A stretch of DNA of 64,000 bases from Halorubrum hochsteinianum (GCF_023702125.1 NZ_CP098415.1:1612001-1676000), one strand, 5' to 3'. Positions 18,316-26,763 are shown, counted from the stretch's first letter. A program made the numbers and translations. Notes: generated by a model from the letters alone, not told the origin.

Positions 18316-18372
18316 GTCGTCGACGACCGGTCCCCCCGCCGTCGTCGACGACCCGTCTCCGGGGTCGTCGAC
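18316..18372. repeat. Repeated palindrome between adk and the DUF106 gene
   Basis: GTCGTCGACGAC, a perfect 12-nt palindrome, occurs at 18316-18327 and 18341-18352. A shorter copy, GTCGTCGAC, is at 18364-18372. Spacing is about 23-25 nt, close to two and a half helical turns. It lies just upstream of the likely DUF106 promoter (TTCTTAAC near 18401). Confidence 0.7.
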
Positions 18373-18431
18373 CGCGGATCCGGGCCGCGATCCTACAAGG
18401 TTCTTAACCGTCGACCGCCAACCGGCCGCTA

Positions 18432-19337
18432 ATGAGCAAAGTCGAACGGCGGGTCCGCTCGCTCGTCCGCGAGGACGGCGAGATGCGGGACGCCATCGAA
18501 GTGGTCCTCGACAACGCCAGCGGCGGCGAAGTCCGATGGGTCGACGTCCGCGACGAGATATCCAGCGGGCAGTGGGGCCGACTCATCGAGAAGGAGATCC
18601 TGGTCGACGGCGAGGAGGGGTTCGCGCTGGCCGACCGCGACGAGATCGCGGCCGGTCTGGAGGACGACGACTCGGGCGGAAGCGACGTGGAGACCCCCGA
18701 AACGACCAGTTGGTCGAAGTGGGACAAGCTGGCGGGGCTGGCGACGGTCGGCGCGTTCGTCGGCTACGCGGTCGGGCCCGTCCGGAACGCGATCGCGGGC
18801 GGGATCGACGTCGTCCTCGGGCCGCTCCTGAACGTCGTCCCGTTCTACGTGGTGATCATGGTGATCGCGCTCGGGACGGGGCTGTACTCGACGCTGCTTC
18901 GCGCTGGGCTCATGGACATGGAGAAGATGAGCATGTACCAAGAGCGGATGAAGGACATCCAAGAGCGCCGGAAGGCCGCCGAGGAGCGCGACGACGACGA
19001 GGCGCTCGACGAGATTCAGGAGGAGCAGATGGAGGCGATGGGCGACCAGCTCGGCATGTTCAAAGAGCAGTTCCGCCCGATGGTGTGGATCATGTTCCTC
19101 ACCATCCCCGCGTTCCTCTGGATGTTCTGGGTGATCGGCTACCGCGGGTCCGACGCCGCGTACCCGGCCGTCGCCGCCCAAGAGCTCGTCGTCCCGCTGG
19201 CCGGCACCGTCACGTGGGACACCGGGATCGTCGGCCCGATCCAGATGTGGATCCTCTGGTACTTCCTCTGCTCGATGGCGTTCACGCAGCTGGTCCAGAA
19301 GAGCCTCAACATCGAGATGTCGCCGTCGGGTTCGTAG
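18432..19337 (+). CDS. DUF106 membrane protein, EMC3/TMCO1/Oxa1 superfamily
   Basis: This 301-residue membrane protein has a cytoplasmic N-terminal domain (about 1-95, charged). Membrane segments lie around residues 100-118, 130-155, 218-240 and 275-290, with a long charged coiled-coil (about 165-200, EERRKAAEERDDDEALDE-type) between the second and third. DUF106 proteins are the archaeal relatives of EMC3, TMCO1 and Get1, insertases for membrane proteins related to YidC/Oxa1. Gene order adk-DUF106 is conserved. The ATG is at 18432. Confidence 0.9.
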   Translation: MSKVERRVRSLVREDGEMRDAIEVVLDNASGGEVRWVDVRDEISSGQWGRLIEKEILVDGEEGFALADRDEIAAGLEDDDSGGSDVETPETTSWSKWDKLAGLATVGAFVGYAVGPVRNAIAGGIDVVLGPLLNVVPFYVVIMVIALGTGLYSTLLRAGLMDMEKMSMYQERMKDIQERRKAAEERDDDEALDEIQEEQMEAMGDQLGMFKEQFRPMVWIMFLTIPAFLWMFWVIGYRGSDAAYPAVAAQELVVPLAGTVTWDTGIVGPIQMWILWYFLCSMAFTQLVQKSLNIEMSPSGS

Positions 19338-19395
19338 GCGACGCGGTCCGTTCCGCGTTTTCGCTCCGTTCGCCGCTTCCCGGCTTCTGCCTTCC

Positions 19396-20457
19396 TCACT
19401 CTCGCTCTGCGAGGAACGACTCGACCGCCTCCCGCGACGGGATCGACCCCATGCTGCCGACCGACCCGACCGACAGCGCCGCGGTCGCGTTGCCGTACGC
19501 GAGCGCGGCGCGGAGTGCGCTTCCGTCACGGTCGCCATCGCCGGACTCGTCCACCCGAGCGCCCGCGATCCGCGAGAGGAACCCGGCGGTGAACGCGTCG
19601 CCCGCCCCGGTCGCGTCGACCGCCTCGACCGCGAAGCCGTCGTGCCGGGCCGTCGCGGGGCCCCACGGGGCCGCCGCCGAACCCACCGCGACCGCGCCCT
19701 CGTCGCCCTGCGTGACGACCGCGGTGTGCGCGCCGGCGTCGAGGAGGTCTCGGGCCAGTTCGGTCCCCTCCTTCGTCGACAGCCCGGCGGCCGCGACGTC
19801 CTCGTCGCTACACAGCGCCACGTCGCTCGCGGCCACCGCCTCGCGGACCGCGGTCGACACCGCCGCCGCGTCGCCGTCGGGCACGAGATCTGCCCGGTAG
19901 TTCACGTCGAACGAGACCGGGCAGCCTGCCTCGGTCGCCGCCGAGAGCAGTTCTCGCGTCGCCGCCCGCCCGCTCGGGTGGGTCAGGGCCGCGCCGCCGA
20001 GGTGGACCCACGGCGGCGCGTCCGCTCCCCCCGGCGACGCCTCTCCCAGCGACCTCCCCTCCGGCGACGCCTCTCCGTCGGGGGTTGCCAGCGCCTCCGT
20101 CGGGACCGAGTCGGGGCCGAACCCGAACGTCACGTCGCGGGAGCCGTAGAAGCCGAACCGGGGCCCGCGGGCGTCGGGCGGCGACACCACCGCGAGCGTC
20201 GTCTTCCCCTCGACGCGCTCGACGTGGGTCTCCGGGATCCCCTCGTCGGCGAGCGTCTCGGCGAGGAACGCGCCGAACGAGTCGTCGCCGAGGCGCGTCC
20301 AGAACGCGGGCGGGGAGCCGAGCCGCGCCAGCCCGACCGCGACGTTGGCGGGCGCGCCGCCGGGCCGGTGCGCGTAGCCGTCGACCTCGCGCAGCGTCGC
20401 TCCCGGTCCGGGCACGAAGTCGACGAGCGTCTCGCCGGCCACGAAGAACTCCGCCAT
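19396..20457 (-). CDS. PfkB-family sugar kinase (fructokinase-like)
   Basis: This 353-residue ribokinase-fold kinase starts MAEFFVAGETLVDFVPG. The N-terminal signature is GGAPANVAVGLARLG near residue 38. The C-terminal catalytic and anion-hole motif is DATGAGDAFTAGFLSRI near residue 294, with the base Asp. A roughly 30-residue Ser/Gly/Pro-rich insertion (about 128-158) is unusual. Fructokinase is the closest family style, but the sugar is not certain. It begins 4 nt after the stop of the DHH gene, so both are one operon. Confidence 0.9.
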   Translation of the reverse strand: MAEFFVAGETLVDFVPGPGATLREVDGYAHRPGGAPANVAVGLARLGSPPAFWTRLGDDSFGAFLAETLADEGIPETHVERVEGKTTLAVVSPPDARGPRFGFYGSRDVTFGFGPDSVPTEALATPDGEASPEGRSLGEASPGGADAPPWVHLGGAALTHPSGRAATRELLSAATEAGCPVSFDVNYRADLVPDGDAAAVSTAVREAVAASDVALCSDEDVAAAGLSTKEGTELARDLLDAGAHTAVVTQGDEGAVAVGSAAAPWGPATARHDGFAVEAVDATGAGDAFTAGFLSRIAGARVDESGDGDRDGSALRAALAYGNATAALSVGSVGSMGSIPSREAVESFLAERE

Positions 20458-20461
20458 CAGC

Positions 20462-21721
20462 CTACTCGGCCGTCTCGCCGTCGGCGTCGCTCCCATCGGC
20501 CGCGACCGCCTCGGCGACCGCCTCGAACGCGGCGAGGATGACGCGCTTACACGCCTGCCCCTCGGTGCTCCAGTGGTGGGCGTAATCGAGCATGTCGTCG
20601 TATATGTCTGGCTTACAGCCCGCGGCCTGCGGGTGGCCGCCGCCGTTCACCCGGCCGGCGACCTCGTGGGCGTGCCGGAAGCCGTCGGAACCGCGGATCG
20701 ACGCGGAGCCGGCGGGCTTGACGATCACGGCGGCGTCCGCGCCCGCCTCGCGGAGCCGCTCCGCGACCTCGTTCTGCGAGCAGCGCCCGTAGGTGACCGC
20801 GACGCGCCAGTCGCCGACCTCGTGGGTGACCGCGCGGTCGACCGCCAGATCGATTCTGGCTTCCTTCTCGACGCGGCGCTCCTCGACGAACGACCGGACC
20901 GTGTCGGGGAGGTCGACGCCGTACGCGCCGATCACGGCCGCGTACTCCTCCGCGCCCGCCCAGTAGGAGTAGTCGGCGAGGTCCTCCGAGCGCGGGTCCT
21001 CCTTGATCCAGAGGTCGTGGTCGCGGGTGACCGCGGCGAGTTCCGCCCAGCGGTCGTCGAACTCGCGGTCGAGCGAGCGGAGCGTCACGTCGGCGGTGCA
21101 CTCCTCGTCCGACTCGCCGACGACGAGGTCGACGCCCGCCTCGCGGACCGCGGCGGCGGTGTCGTCGTCCCACTGGTGGTGGTCGAACCAGCGGATCGCG
21201 GCGGTCGACTCCGCGAGCGCCTCCAGCGGCTCCGCGATCCACTCGTAGTCGTCGGGACAGAGGTCACAGACGTACAGATCGATGTCGTCGTCCGCGTACG
21301 CCTCGACGCGTTCGAGCGCCGTGTCGATCGAGTACGGGCCCGCGGCGAGCAGCCCGACCGGCGACTCGGCGTGGGCGTCGGCGGTGGGGTCGTCGGCGTC
21401 GTCCGCGTCGGCGGCGTCTCCCTCGTCGCCGTCCGCCGCCTCGTCCGGTTCCTCGTCGTCCTCCAGCCGCGCCGCGATGGCGTCCTCGAAGGGCTCGACG
21501 TCGAGCGCGGCGTCGTACGCCTCGCGGATCATCGCCGCGCAGGCGAGGCCGTCGGCGTCGCCGTCGGCGATCACGATCGCTTCGCTGCCTTCGATCGTTT
21601 CCCTCGCTCGTCGCTCCGCGCGCTCGTCGTCCAGCGAGTCGGGGTAGAAGAAGCCCTTCCCCGGCAGCTTCGTGTACCGCGATCGGGGGGCGTCCCCCGT
21701 CTCGATGAGGTCGTCGTCCAT
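20462..21721 (-). CDS. DHH-family phosphoesterase (RecJ/oligoribonuclease-like)
   Basis: A 419-residue protein with DHH motifs: VIADGDADGLACA near residue 50 (motif I), CDLCPDDY near 156 and WFDHHQWDDDTA near 180 (the DHH motif). The DHHA1 half ends in RVNGGGHPQAAGCKPD near residue 385. An acidic insertion (about 88-115) is a haloarchaeal feature. Archaeal relatives are exonucleases or phosphatases acting on short nucleic acids or cyclic dinucleotides, and the target here is unclear. The ATG at 21721 gives MDDDLIETGDAPRSRY. It is first in the operon with the PfkB kinase. Confidence 0.88.
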   Translation of the reverse strand: MDDDLIETGDAPRSRYTKLPGKGFFYPDSLDDERAERRARETIEGSEAIVIADGDADGLACAAMIREAYDAALDVEPFEDAIAARLEDDEEPDEAADGDEGDAADADDADDPTADAHAESPVGLLAAGPYSIDTALERVEAYADDDIDLYVCDLCPDDYEWIAEPLEALAESTAAIRWFDHHQWDDDTAAAVREAGVDLVVGESDEECTADVTLRSLDREFDDRWAELAAVTRDHDLWIKEDPRSEDLADYSYWAGAEEYAAVIGAYGVDLPDTVRSFVEERRVEKEARIDLAVDRAVTHEVGDWRVAVTYGRCSQNEVAERLREAGADAAVIVKPAGSASIRGSDGFRHAHEVAGRVNGGGHPQAAGCKPDIYDDMLDYAHHWSTEGQACKRVILAAFEAVAEAVAADGSDADGETAE

Positions 21722-21838
21722 ACCGGCGAGGCGGGCGGCAGCCGGAAAACTCCGCCGCTCTCGCGCCGGGTCGGCGGTCGCGGGACCCGGACGTCGCCCG
21801 CGCGAGCCGCCGACTACGTGGGCGTCGCTCGCTGCCCC

Positions 21839-22303
21839 TCAGATCGTCGTGCGCCGCGGGTCCTCCTCGGTGAGCTGTCGCACGGTCAACACCGGGATCG
21901 GGCAGGTGCGGACGACGCGCTCGGCGACGGAGCCGATGAGGAAGCGGTTCTCGCCGTGTCGCCCGCGCGTCCCCATCGCCACGAGGTCGGCGTCGACGTC
22001 GCGGGCGTACGCGTCGATCTCCGAGGCGGGCCGCCCCTCGCGCACCTCGATCGTCACGTCGAGGTCGTCGTCGCGGTCGTGCGCCGCGTCCTCGACGCGG
22101 TCGAGCGCGCCGCGCCCCTGATCGTCTAAGGCGTCGCGGAGGTCGTCGCGGACCGTGTCCGGCGACGACTCCACCTCGCCGGCGTCGACGACGTACACCG
22201 CGTGGACCTCGGCGTCGAACCGCGCCGCGACGTCGACCGCGACCGAGACGGCCCGCCCGACGCTGTCGGAGCCGTCGGTCGCGACCACGATGGTGTCGAA
22301 CAT
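21839..22303 (-). CDS. Universal stress protein (UspA family)
   Basis: A 154-residue USP with MFDTIVVATDGSDSVGRAV at the start and the ATP-binding pattern VAMGTRGRHGENRFLIGSV near residue 112, followed by a second-strand PVLTVR. The in-frame sequence upstream of the ATG at 22303 is the intergenic repeat, so it is not coding. Repeat copy 1 lies 105 nt upstream. Confidence 0.93.
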   Translation of the reverse strand: MFDTIVVATDGSDSVGRAVSVAVDVAARFDAEVHAVYVVDAGEVESSPDTVRDDLRDALDDQGRGALDRVEDAAHDRDDDLDVTIEVREGRPASEIDAYARDVDADLVAMGTRGRHGENRFLIGSVAERVVRTCPIPVLTVRQLTEEDPRRTTI

Positions 22304-22407
22304 GGACAGTCGTTGACCGGTGGAGTAGGTAAAACCCGGCGGTCGGCCGGACTCGGGGGCGAGGCACTCGGGCACGGACAGTCGGTGATTCGAGGACCGG
22401 AGGCAGG

Positions 22408-22702
22408 CGGTGGCGCGTGCCGACGAGCGCCCGGAGGGCGTGAGTCGCACGCGCGAGGGACGCCGCGAGCGAAGCGAGCGGCGAGGTTGGGGAGGCGTGA
22501 GGCTGCGGCGCTGTTGCGGGGCGGGACTCGAAGGGGCAGTCGGGAGGCGAGCGCAGGGGACGTAAGCACCGCAACGAGGGAGCGGTAGCGACTGAGTGAG
22601 GAGCGTGGTTCGAGAGAGCAAAGCTCTCTCGTCATCCCGAAAGTCTCCGATTTTCGGGCGACAGCGAGCGTGCGCCCGCCTCCCGGCTGGGGCTTCGGCG
22701 GT
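22408..22702 (+). repeat. Interspersed structured element, copy 1 (sense on +)
   Basis: A 295-nt intergenic element with blocks shared by three other copies in the window: GGTGGCGCGTGCC at the 5' end; the complementary GCACGCGCGAGG; GAGGTTGGGGAGGCGTGAGG; GGGACTCGAAGGGGCAG; and GGCTGGGGCTTCGGCGGT at the 3' end. Arms 22539-22555 and 22671-22687 can pair (one wobble, one mismatch). Local hairpins include GCGCCC-GGA-GGGCGT (22427-22441) and CGAGAGAGC-AAA-GCTCTCTCG. It fills most of the 467-nt gap between usp and pitA. Frames through it are stop-poor only because of GC content and I regard it as non-coding. Confidence 0.85.
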
Positions 22703-22770
22703 CTCAACCATCGAGTTCGCCGTCTCGTAGCGAGGGCTTCGGTGCTCGAAACGTATGAGTCCGAACCGCC

Positions 22771-24402
22771 TCAGGCGAGGAAGACGTGCCGCGGCCGGTC
22801 GGCGAGCACGTCGCGGCCCCACTGGACGGTCTCGGAGAACTCGTCGGAGCGGAAGAACGCCATCGCGTCCTCCTTCGCGTTCCACTGGCTGGCGATGAAC
22901 ATGTCGTTCTCGTCTTCGACGTTCACCATCAGGTCGGTCTCGACGTGGCCGTCCATCTCGCCGAGCAGCTCGCCAACGTCGTCGAAGGTGTCGACGAACT
23001 CCGTCTGGTAGTCGGGCTTGACGGTGTAGAACATCCCCATCGTGCCGAAGCCGGACTCCTCGCCGGCGCGCGCGACGATGTCCGGGAGTTCGGAGAGGAA
23101 GCCGCCCGCGGTCTCCGCGGCCGACGCCGTGTCCCAGATGGAGACGACGGCGGCGCGGTCGGTGTGTCGCCCCTCGTACACCGCGGTCTTGACGTGGGTG
23201 CCGTAGTGATCGAAGTTGCCGCGCAGCCCCTCGACCTCGTCAAACAGCTCGTCCACGTCGGCCTCGCTGTAGAGGACGGTGGCGTACACGTCCTCGCCGT
23301 GGGGCTTGCCGGCGTAGATGTCGAGGTCGGCGAGCTCGCCGCGGATGTCACCGTCGTCGTCGTCGCCCTCGCCGCCGTGGGCGTCCCCGCCGCGACCGCC
23401 GCCCTCGCCGTGGGGGTGGTCGCCATCGCCGCCGGCCTCCTCGTCGCCGTGCGGGTGGTCGCCGTGGGCGGGCCCGCCGCCCGCGCCCGAGTGATTGTGT
23501 CCCTCGCCGCGGCCGTGTCCGTCGTCGGCGTGGCCGCCGCCCTCGCTCCCGTGGCCGTGCGCGCCGTCGCGGCCCCCTTCGCCGCGGGGGTGGCCGGCGC
23601 TGTCCGCCTCGGGGACGCGCCCGGTCGGGACCGTCTCGCCCGCGAGGAACGCGTCGAGGTCGCTCGGCGGGAAGCGGCGGCCGACGTAGAAGTCGCCGAA
23701 CTCGCCGTACCGCGAGGAGGCGGGGTCGAACCGCATCTCGTAGACGATGTCCTTGATGTCGGTGGGGTCGGCCCCGAACAGCGTGACGCCCCACTCGTGG
23801 TCGTCGAAACCGACGGAGGAGGCGATCACCTGCTTGATCTTCCCCGCGTACTCCTTGCCGACCTCGCCGTGGCCGGCCATCAGGTCGGCGCGCTCCTCGA
23901 AGTCGAGGTCGTACCAGTTGTGCTCCTCGCCGCGGCGCTTGCTCATCGGGTAGAAGCTGACGTACTCGTCGTCCGGGATCTCGGGCTTCAGCTTCCCCTC
24001 GATGTACCGGCGCAGCCCCTCGTCGACGGCGTCCGCGCCCTCCTCGAAGTAGTCGTCGGAGACGTACCCGGACACCTCGGTGACGGAGACGTAGGAGGTC
24101 TCGCGCTCGGTGAACTTCGCGAGCGCGGTGTCCTCGAAGCGGCGCTCGATGGCGGACAGATCGTCGAGGGAGGGGCGGAAGTGTAAGAAGAGGAGGTCCG
24201 CCTTGTGGCCCAGCACGGAGAACAGCGCCGACTCGCCGTCGTCCGCGTCGGCGATCCGTTCGCGGTGTTTCAGGAAGGACGCCCCCTCCTCTATCGCCCG
24301 CCGTCGCTCGGACTCCGGCGCGTCGCGCCAGGCGTCCCAGTCGATCGACCGGAAGTCGTGTAGCGAGAACCACCCTTCGGCGGTCTGTGGAGCCTCGACC
24401 AT
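22771..24402 (-). CDS. pitA: PitA: chlorite dismutase/HemQ-like domain fused to an ABM monooxygenase-like domain
   Basis: A 543-residue haloarchaeal fusion protein. Residues about 1-260 form a chlorite-dismutase-fold heme protein, with the likely proximal heme ligand in LMAGHGEVGKEYAGK near residue 176. A roughly 80-residue linker (about 275-350) is rich in His and Gly (HGHGSEGGGHADDGHG and similar). The C-terminal part (about 355-543) resembles antibiotic biosynthesis monooxygenases (ASQWNAKEDAMAFFRSDEF). PitA is known from Haloferax as this same fusion, and heme handling or coproheme decarboxylation has been proposed. Its start is the ATG at 24402. The gene is flanked by inverted copies of the interspersed element. 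Confidence 0.9.
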   Translation of the reverse strand: MVEAPQTAEGWFSLHDFRSIDWDAWRDAPESERRRAIEEGASFLKHRERIADADDGESALFSVLGHKADLLFLHFRPSLDDLSAIERRFEDTALAKFTERETSYVSVTEVSGYVSDDYFEEGADAVDEGLRRYIEGKLKPEIPDDEYVSFYPMSKRRGEEHNWYDLDFEERADLMAGHGEVGKEYAGKIKQVIASSVGFDDHEWGVTLFGADPTDIKDIVYEMRFDPASSRYGEFGDFYVGRRFPPSDLDAFLAGETVPTGRVPEADSAGHPRGEGGRDGAHGHGSEGGGHADDGHGRGEGHNHSGAGGGPAHGDHPHGDEEAGGDGDHPHGEGGGRGGDAHGGEGDDDDGDIRGELADLDIYAGKPHGEDVYATVLYSEADVDELFDEVEGLRGNFDHYGTHVKTAVYEGRHTDRAAVVSIWDTASAAETAGGFLSELPDIVARAGEESGFGTMGMFYTVKPDYQTEFVDTFDDVGELLGEMDGHVETDLMVNVEDENDMFIASQWNAKEDAMAFFRSDEFSETVQWGRDVLADRPRHVFLA

Positions 24403-24572
24403 ACGCGGGCTTGGGTCCCCGCGACTTAGGGGCTTGCGGGTCGTCCCGAGACGACGTAATCAAACAGACAGTCTCCGCTTGTGTCTGAGACGAAAACGCA
24501 TCTAGTGGTTTCGAAACCACCGTCGATCGCCTGTACGTGCGTCGTTTCGCTTCGGGTACTCTCGTGGTCAAG

Positions 24573-24823
24573 ACCGCCGAAGCCCCAGCCGTGAGGCGGG
24601 CGCACGCTCGCTGCGCTCCTCGCTCAGTCGCTGCCGCTCCTTCGCTGCGGTGCTTACATCGCCTCCGCCCGCCTCACGCCTGCCCCTTCGAGTCCCGCCC
24701 CGCAACCGCACCGCACCTCACGCCTCCCCAGCCTCGTCGGCGGTCCTCCGCTTCGCTTCGGACCGCCGACTCCCTCGCGCGTGCGACTCACGCCCTCCGG
24801 GCGTTCGTCGGCACGCGCCACCG
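24573..24823 (-). repeat. Interspersed structured element, copy 2 (sense on -)
   Basis: This is the same element as copy 1 in opposite orientation, 251 nt, upstream of both pitA (minus) and the PadR gene (plus). The long-range arms (24666-24678 and 24590-24602) pair perfectly over 13 bp. They carry G-C where copy 4 has A-T and T-A where copy 1 has G-C. A second stem, GTCGGCGGTCC with GGACCGCCGAC (24736-24746 and 24760-24770), pairs perfectly over 11 bp with a sequence unlike the other copies. The rest of the 544-nt gap (24403-24572) shows the inverted repeat GTGGTTTCGAAACCAC near 24505 and nothing else I can name. Confidence 0.85.
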
Positions 24824-24946
24824 CATGTGGCTGTCCAGTTGCGCTTCGGGGCCGCCGAACCCCCCGAACCGCCCGGCCCGTCGCGGCTCGCGTCCGTTGT
24901 CGCCGTGACCGAAACCCTTTCACTGCGACCCCGAAAGGTGGAGACG

Positions 24947-25537
24947 ATGCGGAAAAGCGGTCCTCCGAAAGGCCTGATCTCGTACCTCGTGTTGGAGCTG
25001 CTCGACGAGCGCCCCCGGTACGGCTACGAGCTGCTCGGCGAGATCACGGAGATAAGCGGCGGCCACTGGGAGCCCTCCTACGGCTCCGTCTACCCCATCC
25101 TCTACAAGTTCGAGGAGGAGGGCGTCGCGGAGCGCGTCGAGCGCGCCGACGAGCCGGACCGCAAGTACTTCGCGCTCACCGACGCGGGCCGCGAGGAACT
25201 GGCCGAGAAGCGCGCCGCGATCGGCGGCGAGGCGAGGGACTTCGGCGACGTCGTCCTCGGGTTTTACCACCTGTACGCCGCGCTCGCCACCGACGACCGC
25301 TTCGAGGTCGACGACGCCGACGCCGAGCGGAAGTATTCCGAGCGGTACAGCGCGTGGGTCGTCGAACAGATGATCCGCCACCACGAGCGCGACTTCGGCG
25401 AGTTCGAGCGGATCGACGCCTCGCCCGAGGAGTTCCACGCCGAGCCCGACGCGGACGCCGCCGCCGAGGCCGACCCGTCCGAAACCGGGACCGCGGACGA
25501 CGCCGACGAGGCCTCGTCCGGCGCGGCCGACGACTGA
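24947..25537 (+). CDS. PadR family transcriptional regulator
   Basis: This 196-residue protein has the PadR winged helix at residues 1-85 (GLISYLVLELLDERPRYGYEL, read as helix 1 plus turn; SYGSVYPILYKFEEEGV as the recognition region; DRKYFALTDAGREEL as the wing). A helical dimerisation part follows, then an acidic disordered tail from about 160. PadR proteins usually repress a neighbouring transporter or stress gene. Here pitA is divergent, so the shared region with repeat copy 2 may be under its control (inference). The ATG at 24947 starts the family-like sequence. Confidence 0.9.
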   Translation: MRKSGPPKGLISYLVLELLDERPRYGYELLGEITEISGGHWEPSYGSVYPILYKFEEEGVAERVERADEPDRKYFALTDAGREELAEKRAAIGGEARDFGDVVLGFYHLYAALATDDRFEVDDADAERKYSERYSAWVVEQMIRHHERDFGEFERIDASPEEFHAEPDADAAAEADPSETGTADDADEASSGAADD

Positions 25538-25578
25538 GGCGGCAGAGCGAGCGCGGCATTCCGGTGAGACGCGGCGAT

Positions 25579-26382
25579 TTACCGATGGAGCAGCCGCCAC
25601 AGGACTCCGCCGGGGAGCCCGGCGCGCACGAGCCGGTCGTACAGCCGGTCGGGGAGCACGCGGGCGAGCCGCGGCAGCCACCGCGCCCGGCGGCTCACCC
25701 GGTAGCGGGTCCGCGGTCGGTCCGCCGTCGTCGCGGTCACCACGCGCTCGACGACCGTTTCGAGGTCGGTGGCGGCCGGCGAGTACCCCTCGAACGCGCG
25801 GTAGGCGTCGGCGTAGGGGCCGTCCGAATCGGCAGCCGCGGCCGCCGCGGCCGCCCGCTCGTTGAACCCGGTCGGGACCGGCCCCGGCTCGATCAGCGTC
25901 ACGTCGACCCCGCGGTGGCCGACTTCCCTGCGGAGCGCGTCGACGTAGCCGTCGAGTCCGGCCTTCGCGGCGCTGTACGCGCCGTGATACGGCAACGCGA
26001 CCGACCCGACCATCGAGCCGACGACCACGACCCGCCCGCCGCGCTCGCGCAGCGCCGGGAGCGCGGCGGAGACGGTCGCGTGGACCGCGGTCAGGTTCGT
26101 GTCCAACTGCCGCCGGAAAGCCTCGACGGAGGTGTCTTCGACCGCCGCGATCTCGTAGCCGCCGACGCAGGAGACGACCGCGTCGAGCGGCCGGTCGGCG
26201 AGCAGCTCTCGGACGGCGGCCTCGTCGCGGAGGTCGATCGCGGCGGTCTCGACCGCGTCGGGCAGGTCTGCCAGCCCGTCCGCGTCGCGGTCGACTCCGA
26301 GAACGTCGTGCCCGGCGGCCGCGAGCGAGCGCGCGACCCCGCCGCCGATCCCGCCCGCCGCCCCCGTCACGAGCACGTCCAT
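25579..26382 (-). CDS. Short-chain dehydrogenase/reductase
   Basis: This 267-residue SDR has the NAD(P) motif TGAAGGIGGGVA at residues 6-17, a CVGGY strand where NNAG would be, catalytic Ser in VVGSMVGS near 125, and YHGAYSAAKAG near 137 (Tyr, Lys). PGPVPTGFNERA follows. The Ser-Tyr-Lys triad is intact. The first Asp after beta-2 (VDRDAD) suggests NAD(H). The substrate is unknown. It is convergent with padR (41 nt apart). Confidence 0.9.
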   Translation of the reverse strand: MDVLVTGAAGGIGGGVARSLAAAGHDVLGVDRDADGLADLPDAVETAAIDLRDEAAVRELLADRPLDAVVSCVGGYEIAAVEDTSVEAFRRQLDTNLTAVHATVSAALPALRERGGRVVVVGSMVGSVALPYHGAYSAAKAGLDGYVDALRREVGHRGVDVTLIEPGPVPTGFNERAAAAAAAADSDGPYADAYRAFEGYSPAATDLETVVERVVTATTADRPRTRYRVSRRARWLPRLARVLPDRLYDRLVRAGLPGGVLWRLLHR

Positions 26383-26541
26383 GGCCGGCGATTCGCGACG
26401 GGGTCAGTAGACGGTGGCGGTTCGCGGCGTCCCGGCGAGGCGGACCGGAACCCGCGCGCCGGAGCGGCACCTGTCCGACCGCCCCCGAACTTCGGGCCGA
26501 CGCCCGAAGGCATATATCCGCCACGGGCGATCGTCCGGACA

Positions 26542-26763
26542 ATGTCCACCGACGAGCCGTCCGTCCCGATCGTGTGCGACGAGTGCGAGACGGAGACCCG
26601 CGTCCCCCTCGACGACCTCGCGGACGCGCTCGACAAACACAACGCCCAGAAACACGACGGCGACGCCGTCGCGGAGGTCGACCCGGCGATCAAAGACCGC
26701 CTCGCCGACCTCGTCGCCGAGGATCTGGGCCTGTTCGACGAGGAGGCGACCGAGGAGCCGTGA
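26542..26763 (+). CDS. Small zinc-finger-like protein, 73 aa
   Basis: The protein starts MSTDEPSVPIVCDECETETRV. CDEC (Cys12, Cys15) is followed about 19 residues later by His and then NAQKH, a CxxC...H...H pattern that could bind zinc, then an acidic helical tail. It is preceded by TATA-like GGCATATAT (26509-26517), about 25-33 nt before the ATG. No function known. It is divergent from the SDR gene. Confidence 0.65.
   Translation: MSTDEPSVPIVCDECETETRVPLDDLADALDKHNAQKHDGDAVAEVDPAIKDRLADLVAEDLGLFDEEATEEP

Noticed and set aside
22408-22885. Open frames through the interspersed elements giving Arg/Pro/Ser-rich proteins
   Set aside because: The frames differ between copies, the reading is disrupted by hairpin changes, and no copy preserves a peptide, so the elements are treated as non-coding.
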